Positions 31,821 through 37,155 of a stretch of 37,155 nt of DNA are shown here, piece after piece. The translations under genes and the position numbers were made by a program. Source of the stretch: CAZEPJ01 sp964514105 (lineage in GTDB: Bacteria; Desulfobacterota; Desulfocorpusculales; Desulfocorpusculum); NCBI GenBank assembly GCA_964514105.1, contig CAZEPJ010000045.1, positions 1 to 37,155 of the forward strand. The letters run 5' to 3'. The notes under the pieces are model-generated. The model was not told the origin of the DNA. It did no database searches and worked only from the letters and a program-made list of their open reading frames with translations. The number at the start of each line of letters is the position of its first letter. Positions within the stretch are counted from its first letter, which is position 1.

Positions 31821-32600
31821 TCAGGCGCCGGTGAAGCGAGGCGCCCGCCTCTCGGCGAAGGCCGCCTTTCCCTCCCGGTGGTCGCCGGTCAGGAAGCAGA
31901 GCGACTGTCCCAGGGACTCCTGCTCCAAGAGCGCCTCCAACCCCCCCAGGAAGGCCCCGTTCATGATCCGCTTCATGAGCCCCAGGGCCATGGGGGGGCC
32001 CTGGGCCAACCGCACGGCCAGGGCCAGTGTCTCCGATTCCAGGGTCTCCTCGGGGAGGACCCGGTTGACGATCCCCAGGCGCAGGGCCTCCTGGGCCTCG
32101 ATGATCTCCCCCGTGAACATGAGCTCCTTGGCCCTGTGGAGCCCCACGGCCAGGGGAAGAAGGCACAGGCCTCCGGCGTCCGGGATGAGCCCCATGCGGA
32201 CGAACGTCTGGCCGAACCGGGCCCCTTCCGATGCCACAAGCAGGTCGCACGCCAGGGCGAGGTTCATCCCCGCCCCCACGGCATAGCCCCGGATCATGGC
32301 GATGACCGGCTTCTCCAGTCGGAGAATGGCCCTCACGGGACGCTGAATGGCCTGGAGTCGCCGGCGCGCCTCCGCCACGGAGAAGTCCCGCCACTCCTTG
32401 ACATCCCCCCCCGAGCTGAAATGGCCGCCCCGCCCCGTCAGCACCACCACCCTGGCCGAGTCGTCCTGTTGCAGGGCCTCCAGATGCCCGGCCAGGGATT
32501 CGCGCAACTCCATGTCCACGGCGTTTCGCCGGTCCGGGTTGTCCAGGGTCAGGACGACCACGCCGCCATCTCTCCGATCCAGCGCCACCTTCCGGGGCAT
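31821..32600 (-). CDS. crotonase-family protein, isomerase-like active site
   Basis: A 259-residue enoyl-CoA hydratase/isomerase family protein. Both oxyanion-hole segments are present: HFSSGGDV (60-67) and YAVGAGMNLALACD (106-119). Of the two catalytic glutamates of true hydratases (E144 and E164 in the rat enzyme), the aligned residues are N113 and F133, so water addition by the standard route is unlikely. D141 in GLIPDAGG is kept, as in PaaG-type isomerases. A C-terminal helix ending EGKAAFAERRAPRF is typical. The ATG at 32600 has AGGAGG four bases upstream; a start at 32708 would add 36 low-complexity residues. First gene of the minus-strand acyl-CoA operon, 51 bases before the next gene. 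Confidence 0.9.
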   Translation of the reverse strand: MPRKVALDRRDGGVVVLTLDNPDRRNAVDMELRESLAGHLEALQQDDSARVVVLTGRGGHFSSGGDVKEWRDFSVAEARRRLQAIQRPVRAILRLEKPVIAMIRGYAVGAGMNLALACDLLVASEGARFGQTFVRMGLIPDAGGLCLLPLAVGLHRAKELMFTGEIIEAQEALRLGIVNRVLPEETLESETLALAVRLAQGPPMALGLMKRIMNGAFLGGLEALLEQESLGQSLCFLTGDHREGKAAFAERRAPRFTGA

Positions 32601-32962
32601 GGAGCCTCCTGGTCCGGGGCGAGCCGACCCGGCCTGCCATGGCGGGCGACTCGGCCCGTTCATGTCGCGGTGGGCGGCCTCGCTGGGGGAGGAAGCCCCG
32701 GCAAGCACCGCCGCGGCGAGATGGCATGGAAGCTATCGCCGGGGAAGTCCCATGTCAAGGCCCCCCGGGAGATGGCGGGCTGCGCCCGGTGCGCCGGGGA
32801 CTGCCCGGCGTGGGGACGCGCGGAGAACCCGGAGACAGCGGGCCGGCAACGCCGCCGCAGGGGAGGGCGAGGATTGACAGCCGTCCTCCGGGCTCCGTAC
32901 ACTTGGGGCCATGGAAACGTCAATCCACGGCGCTCGGCGCGCCGCGAGGGAGGGCGACGGGC
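32601..32962. other. divergent intergenic region
   Basis: These 362 bases separate the crotonase (minus) from the exported protein (plus). They hold a good plus-strand promoter at 32874-32903. I could not find a convincing minus-strand promoter for the acyl-CoA operon, nor a small gene or repeat; the stretch 32601-32870 is GC-rich and otherwise featureless to me. Confidence 0.45.
32874..32903 (+). promoter_or_regulatory. sigma70-type promoter of the exported protein
   Basis: A perfect -35 box TTGACA (32874-32879) and a -10 box TACACT (32898-32903) are separated by 18 bases. Transcription would start near 32910, leaving about 53 nt before the ATG at 32963. Confidence 0.6.
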
Positions 32963-33481
32963 ATGGGACTCCGATGCATGGTGCGGGCAGGATGGATTTT
33001 CCCCCTGGTGCTGGCCCTGAGCCATGCTGCGGCCCAGGAAGATGTGGTCGGGGGGAAGGACAACCCGTATCTCAGCCGCATGCCCAACTTCTACATCGAG
33101 GAGTCCGGGGATCGGGAGTTCGATGAGCGCGGCTTCTTCGATGGCCAGAAGATGGTCACCGTGGAGGGGCGGCTGTACAGCAGCGTGTACGCCCTGAAGG
33201 AGGGTGCGCCCAAGCCCAGCCCCCTTCAGATCCGCCGCAACTACGGCAACGCCATCCGGGAAATGGGGGGGCAGGTTCTCTTCGAGGGCCGGTGCCGCGC
33301 CTGCGACGACGAGCGCTCCGACGCCGTCATGGTGACCGGGAAGGTGGCCGGGAATGGGCGAGAGCTTTGGATCGAGGTGGTTCCCAAAGAGAGCGGCACG
33401 GGTCCTTACTATCTGCTCACCGTCCTCGAGGTGGGCCCCATGAAACAGGAGGTCACGGGGAGCATAGCCCCCACAAACTGA
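32963..33481 (+). CDS. exported protein resembling the N-terminal domain of OmpA-family proteins
   Basis: A 172-residue secreted protein. Residues 1-24 are a signal peptide (hydrophobic core WIFPLVLALS, likely cut after HAAA). The mature part begins near DNPYLSRMPNFYIEES and continues with VTVEGRLYSSVYALKEGA and PLQIRRNYGNAIREMGGQVL, a pattern I recall from the region before the OmpA domain in some proteobacterial OmpA-family proteins (DUF4892-like). No OmpA peptidoglycan-binding domain follows. Two cysteines, CRAC, could form a disulfide. The ATG at 32963 has GGGAGGG upstream and a promoter at 32874-32903. It is probably periplasmic; its function is unknown. The family link is from memory and moderately certain. 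Confidence 0.75.
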   Translation: MGLRCMVRAGWIFPLVLALSHAAAQEDVVGGKDNPYLSRMPNFYIEESGDREFDERGFFDGQKMVTVEGRLYSSVYALKEGAPKPSPLQIRRNYGNAIREMGGQVLFEGRCRACDDERSDAVMVTGKVAGNGRELWIEVVPKESGTGPYYLLTVLEVGPMKQEVTGSIAPTN

Positions 33482-33529
33482 GGCGCAAGTCACACGGCCC
33501 TTCCGCCTGCGTTTCCGAGCCGGCCCCCC

Positions 33530-34087
33530 CTAGATCCCCTTGCTGCGGACATTCTCGTCGTGCAAGAGCCGCTCTTGGATCCCCTTGCTCACCTGGTAGG
33601 TCTGCTCGAATTCCGCCCAGAATGAGCCGTCCTTCTCCTTCCAACCGGGCCCGAAGCGCTCGTTGAAGTAATCGCCCAGCTTATGGAATAGAATCCGCCA
33701 GGGCGCCTCCCCCCTCTCGTGGCTGCCCAGGAGCTCCTCCAGGAGTTGATCCAGCTCGGCCAGTTTCTCCTTGGGCAGATAGGAGATGGCGCCCTTGCGG
33801 ATGGAGGCCATGAGGGTCTCCGGGTTGACGGCGTGGGCGGTGAGCATCACGGTGGGGATCCCCCTCTCCACGGCCTCCTCCAGCAGCTGCAGCCCGTTGA
33901 CCCCCATGATGTCCAGGATGGCCAGGTCGTACCTGGTATCCCGGATTTTTCGGGAGGCTGTCTCGTAATCCCGGGCCCGATCGATGCGGACGTCGTTCAG
34001 GACGTCTTCGATGGTCTCCAGGACGTCTTCCTCGTCGTCCACGGCAAGGATCCGTTTCCCCTTCAGGTAGGACGTGGGTGCGGCCAT
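33530..34087 (-). CDS. receiver-domain response regulator with a novel C-terminal tail
   Basis: A 185-residue response regulator, last gene of a three-gene signalling operon. The receiver domain (residues 10-125) has D17/D18, phosphoacceptor D59 in LAILDIMG, T83 and K106. Instead of a DNA-binding domain there are about 60 residues, including EAPWRILFHKLGDYFNERFG and GSFWAEFEQTYQVSKG, rich in aromatic residues and predicted helical. I do not recognise this tail; it may mediate protein contacts. The ATG at 34087 is preceded by GGGAGGG. Its likely phosphodonors are the two kinases encoded just upstream. It converges on the exported-protein gene with 48 bases between the stops. Confidence 0.92.
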   Translation of the reverse strand: MAAPTSYLKGKRILAVDDEEDVLETIEDVLNDVRIDRARDYETASRKIRDTRYDLAILDIMGVNGLQLLEEAVERGIPTVMLTAHAVNPETLMASIRKGAISYLPKEKLAELDQLLEELLGSHERGEAPWRILFHKLGDYFNERFGPGWKEKDGSFWAEFEQTYQVSKGIQERLLHDENVRSKGI

Positions 34088-34128
34088 CGCGTAACCCTCC
34101 CTCTGAGAAGTGAGTGCCTCGTGTGGTT

Positions 34129-35007
34129 TCAAGTGGTGGGGCCGCTTCCTTCCTCCCCGGAGCCGGCCAGCACCATGGGGAGGACCAGGCGGAAGATGGC
34201 CCCCTTGCCCGCCTCGCTGATCACCTCGATGTCTCCGCCCATCCGTTTGGCCAGGATGCGGGCTCCGGCCAACCCCAATCCGTGGCCGTGCCTCGGCAGA
34301 TCCGGACAGGCATGCACCTGGGCGTACCGATGGAAGATGACCTGGTGGTGATCCGGATGGATGCCCGGGCCATCGTCGGCCACCTCCAGGGCCATGGATG
34401 CCTCCTGGACCCAACCCCGGATCTCCATCCTCCGCCGGCGGTGATGGAGGGCGTTCTTGATGAGGTTGCCGACGATCTGCCGGAACTTGACCTCGTCCTG
34501 GACCATCTCCGCGTCGAGGAGCGCGGCTGACAGATCCAGCACGATCCCGCGGCCTGCAAGGGACCTCAGGGTGGCCTCCCGGTCTGCGGTTTCCTCCAGG
34601 ACGGTCCCGTCCATGACCTCGATAGCCTCCGCCAGGACGCTCAGGGCCGTGTGGCCGGGCCGGAATCGGTTGCAGGCGAAGCAGCCGGCTTCGGATCGCC
34701 CGATCTCCAGCAGGTGGTTGATCATCTCTCGGGCCTTGCCCGCACTCCTCCGGATGCGCTGGAGGGTCTGTTCCTGCCGAGGCGAGAGGGGGCCGTACTT
34801 TTCCTGGCGGGTGAGAAGGGCCTGCACCCCGCTGTGGATCACCGAGAAGGGGTCCTTCAACTCGTGAAGCAGGAACTCGATCTGGAGTTCCCGGAAGAAA
34901 TGATCCGGGAGATCGCTCACCGTCTCCGGCGCGGCAGGTTCGCCGTGGCTCGGGCTCAGTCCATCGCCGGAGCGCCCCCGAGATCGAAAGAGCCTGTCCC
35001 AGCCCAT
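34129..35007 (-). CDS. cytoplasmic sensor histidine kinase
   Basis: A 292-residue soluble histidine kinase without membrane segments or a recognisable sensor domain. The H-box is FLLHELKDPFSV with H48; the ATPase domain follows with the N-box FRQIVGNLIKNALHH (N185), the G1 box VADDGPGI (210-217) and the G2 box GHGLGLAGARILAKRMGG. Between the two domains, around residues 109-113, sits a CFAC pair that could bind a metal or be redox-sensitive. It lies 11-base-close behind the PAS/GAF kinase gene, and its response regulator follows after 41 bases. GGAGGAG directly abuts the ATG. With no sensor, it may act as a phosphotransfer partner to the larger kinase. Confidence 0.92.
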   Translation of the reverse strand: MGWDRLFRSRGRSGDGLSPSHGEPAAPETVSDLPDHFFRELQIEFLLHELKDPFSVIHSGVQALLTRQEKYGPLSPRQEQTLQRIRRSAGKAREMINHLLEIGRSEAGCFACNRFRPGHTALSVLAEAIEVMDGTVLEETADREATLRSLAGRGIVLDLSAALLDAEMVQDEVKFRQIVGNLIKNALHHRRRRMEIRGWVQEASMALEVADDGPGIHPDHHQVIFHRYAQVHACPDLPRHGHGLGLAGARILAKRMGGDIEVISEAGKGAIFRLVLPMVLAGSGEEGSGPTT

Positions 35008-35017
35008 CTCCTCCCTC

Positions 35018-36964
35018 TCAGCGCGAATCGAACCCGGCCCCGGGCTGGGGGGCCAGAGGGAAATCCACGGTCACGGTGGTGCCTCCCGACTCGAGGCATC
35101 CCTCCTGCCCTCCACAGGGGGCGCATTGGGAGATGTGGCCGGGGCACATGTCCTCCCCCTGGGAGATGAGCCCGCATCGCCTGGATTCCAAGCGGATGGT
35201 GAACCCGTAGCGTTCGGAGAAGATCCGCATGCGGAGCAGGTCGAGCCCCTTTCCCCCGGCCTGGAAATCGTAGGGCCTTCTGGAGGCGTATTGCAAGGTC
35301 TCGCGGGCGGTGAACACCCCGGCGAAGATGAGCCGCTGGTCCTCGGGCGTGATGCCGATGCCGGAATCGCTCACCTCCAGGACGACCGACCCCCCCCGGG
35401 GCCGGACCGCCACGGCCACCCGCCCCCCGTCGGGGGTGTTCTCCACGGCGTTCCTCACGAGCCCCTCGACGACCTTGGCCAGCGGGTCCGTGGGCATGAA
35501 GATGGGCCCGGTGGGCTCCAGATGCTGGGTCAGCTCGACGCGGCGATGGGAGAACTTGGGCAGGATGCTGCGGAGCGACTCGGCCACGAACCGATCCAGG
35601 CGAACCTCCTGGCGAATGGGCTCCATCCGGCCGAAGATCTCCTCGATGCGGCGCCGCAGCCGCTCCACCACCCGCCCTTCGCCGCACTCGCCGGCCGCCA
35701 GTGCCTCGAGTTCGTCGGCGCAGGTGTCCAGGAGCGTGGAGAACATGGCCTGGACCCGAAAATCCCTCTCCCGCATGATGTCCTCGATGGCGTACTGCAT
35801 CTGCAGGATTCGATTGAGGTTCCGCCCGGCCCGCGCCAGGATCCGCGCCACCCCGGGGTCCCCGGAGTCGGAGAGCTTCCGGGACAGGAGGTCCAGGGAC
35901 GCGGCCAGCACCGAGACCGGGATCTTGAGCTCGTGGGACAGGTGATGGATCACCCGGTCTTTGGCCCGGTTCAGGCTCTGCACCTCCTCGTACGATCGCT
36001 TGAGGGCCTCGTCCATGCGGGCGTTCTCGATGGGGAAGGCCACGGTGCTGGCCACGGTGCTCAGCAAGGAGACGTCGGTCTGGTCGAACGCTCCCTCCTT
36101 CTTGTTCACTGCGCACAGGACCCCGATGATGCGCTCCTCGGTGCGGATGGGGACGTCCAGCATGTTCCGGGTCTCGTGGCCCGACTGGGCGTCCACCTGC
36201 TTGTAGGCGTAAGGGCTCTTGGCATAGTCCGGGACGATGATGGGCTGCCCGGTGCGAAGCACCTGGCCCGCCACCCCCTTGTCCGAGGGGAACCGGATCT
36301 CGCGCATCTTCCTGCCCGCCTCGGTGTCATCGTACGAGGCCACGGGGAAATGGAACTCCCCCTTCTCCTCGTCCAGCAGGATCACCGATGCCCCTTCCAC
36401 CCCCAAGAGCTCCTGCACCTCCCGGATGATATAGCCCAGCCGCTCATCCAGGCGCCTGAAGCGGGGCAGGGCCATGCTGATTCGGAAGAGGGAATCGTTG
36501 ATCCTGGCGGCCCGTTTCTCCTGGGTGACGTCTCGGGCGATCCCCCGGAATCCGGTCTTCTCCCCGTTTTCGTCCAGGATGAGGTGGGCCGAGAGCTCCA
36601 CGGTGCGGCGCTCCCCGTCCCTGCGGATGATCTCCCAGATCAGGTCCGTGATCCCCTCTCCCGTGCGGAAGATCTGGTTGAAGCGCTCGAAGACGCCCCT
36701 GCCGTTTTCCTCGTCCATGAAGGCCCGGTAGTTGCGGCCCCGGATCTCCTCGCGGGTACGACCGAAGATGCGGCACATGGCCTCGTTGAAGAACGTGAAA
36801 TTCCCCTCAATATCCACCTCATAGAAGCCGTCTGCCACGTCCTCGATGAATACACGATAGCGGTCCTGATGCACCCGGAGATCCGCGGCCCCGCGGGGAG
36901 CGCCGCGCGCGGGATCCAGGGCCGCAGGGATCCGGCCGTTGTCGCTTGCGACCTTCTCTGCCAT
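35018..36964 (-). CDS. PAS-GAF sensor histidine kinase with Cys-rich ATPase insert
   Basis: A 648-residue soluble histidine kinase. Order: PAS domain with PAC motif (about 33-150; DGFYEVDIEGNFTFFNEA, then GFRGIARDVTQEK), GAF domain (about 155-316), HisKA with H344 in HHLSHELKIP, and an HATPase domain with N505 (LVRNAVENTPDGG), D533 (VSDSGIGI) and the G2 stretch AGGKGLDLLRMR. Near its end, residues 597-623 form an insert with five cysteines (C597, C607, C614, C617, C623, including DMCPGH and CAPCGG) before the final strand GGTTVTVDFPL. This suggests a metal or Fe-S centre in the ATP-binding domain. No transmembrane segment is present. First gene of the operon; the ribosome binding site is weak. 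Confidence 0.94.
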   Translation of the reverse strand: MAEKVASDNGRIPAALDPARGAPRGAADLRVHQDRYRVFIEDVADGFYEVDIEGNFTFFNEAMCRIFGRTREEIRGRNYRAFMDEENGRGVFERFNQIFRTGEGITDLIWEIIRRDGERRTVELSAHLILDENGEKTGFRGIARDVTQEKRAARINDSLFRISMALPRFRRLDERLGYIIREVQELLGVEGASVILLDEEKGEFHFPVASYDDTEAGRKMREIRFPSDKGVAGQVLRTGQPIIVPDYAKSPYAYKQVDAQSGHETRNMLDVPIRTEERIIGVLCAVNKKEGAFDQTDVSLLSTVASTVAFPIENARMDEALKRSYEEVQSLNRAKDRVIHHLSHELKIPVSVLAASLDLLSRKLSDSGDPGVARILARAGRNLNRILQMQYAIEDIMRERDFRVQAMFSTLLDTCADELEALAAGECGEGRVVERLRRRIEEIFGRMEPIRQEVRLDRFVAESLRSILPKFSHRRVELTQHLEPTGPIFMPTDPLAKVVEGLVRNAVENTPDGGRVAVAVRPRGGSVVLEVSDSGIGITPEDQRLIFAGVFTARETLQYASRRPYDFQAGGKGLDLLRMRIFSERYGFTIRLESRRCGLISQGEDMCPGHISQCAPCGGQEGCLESGGTTVTVDFPLAPQPGAGFDSR

Positions 36965-37076
36965 GTGGCGCTGCTCGTCGCCCGTTGGGGATCAGCGGGA
37001 GCCCCAACGGCCCCTGAACCGGGCGCACCGCCCGGCGGGCCTCCTCCCCCTGTGGGGGGGGTCCTGCAACGGCCCT

Positions 37077-37106
37077 ACCATACAGGATCGAGCTTGGCCG
37101 CTGCAA
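37077..37106 (-). promoter_or_regulatory. possible promoter of the two-kinase operon
   Basis: On the minus strand TTGCAG (37106-37101) and TATGGT (37082-37077) are 18 bases apart, with TG immediately before the -10. Both boxes are imperfect. The leader to the ATG at 36964 would be about 105 nt and includes a C5-TGT-G5 hairpin at 37046-37058. Confidence 0.35.
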
Positions 37107-37155
37107 GGGGAATTCCGGCCCTCTGCCCCTCGGGACGCAATGGACCTCTCCGGCC

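Noticed and set aside
37046..37058. C5-TGT-G5 hairpin upstream of the kinase operon, considered as a terminator or attenuator
   Set aside because: No T-run on either strand; chance in a homopolymer-rich leader cannot be excluded.

Overview
The window is a GC-rich, densely coded bacterial chromosome segment in which almost every gene sits in a tight, often overlapping cluster. The gene content fits a Gram-negative bacterium and most resembles Desulfobacterota (former Deltaproteobacteria): a queA-tgt-yajC-secD-secF block, a receiver protein with a very long acidic tail, a PpiD-type foldase, System II cytochrome c biogenesis (ResB/CcsA), an MJ0042-type zinc-ribbon/DUF3426 membrane protein, DUF35-thiolase genes and a histidine kinase with a cysteine-rich ATPase-domain insert. 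This placement is an inference from gene families; there is no rRNA in the window. I saw no tRNA, CRISPR array, insertion sequence or phage gene.

Layout. 1-400: a self-contained small gene for a cysteine-rich 63-residue protein with its own promoter and terminator. 552-7066 (+): dtd, a DUF1285-like gene, a DUF2065 gene, then queuosine synthesis (queA, tgt) and the Sec accessory complex (yajC, secD, secF). 7100-9270 (+): a receiver protein with a 490-residue acidic/proline-rich extension, preceded by two related palindromes and a promoter and followed by a strong terminator. 9314-12853 (+): valS and coaX. 12913-14811 (-): ppiD-like periplasmic foldase. 15004-18029 (+): a cyclase-family hydrolase overlapping resB, which overlaps ccsA. 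18045-20123 (-): the wreck of a TrkA-domain potassium channel, a zinc-ribbon/DUF3426 protein and hpt. 20287-26642 (+): metallo-beta-lactamase-fold protein, small membrane/coiled-coil protein, comM, isoaspartyl dipeptidase, a second metallo-beta-lactamase-fold enzyme and a TraB/GumN protein. 26695-32600 (-): an acyl-CoA cluster (crotonase, two thiolase-fold proteins, two DUF35 zinc-ribbon/OB proteins) followed by a D-aminoacylase-type amidohydrolase. 32963-33481 (+): an exported protein resembling the N-terminal part of certain OmpA-family proteins. 33530-36964 (-): a two-kinase, one-regulator signalling operon.

The most unusual part is the acyl-CoA cluster. The crotonase lacks both hydratase glutamates, and neither thiolase-fold protein has the nucleophilic cysteine or the GHPxGATG histidine of true thiolases, yet the genes are intact, closely spaced and accompanied by two DUF35 proteins. 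DUF35 proteins are known partners of thiolase-fold enzymes, including the retro-aldolase Ltp2 of steroid side-chain degradation and the BbsAB thiolase. I infer a multi-subunit acyl-CoA carbon-carbon lyase or an atypical thiolase of unknown substrate. Other points of interest are the paired palindromes in front of the acidic receiver protein, the cysteine-rich insert in the sensor kinase, the frameshifted channel remnant, and very short leaders predicted for hpt and queA.
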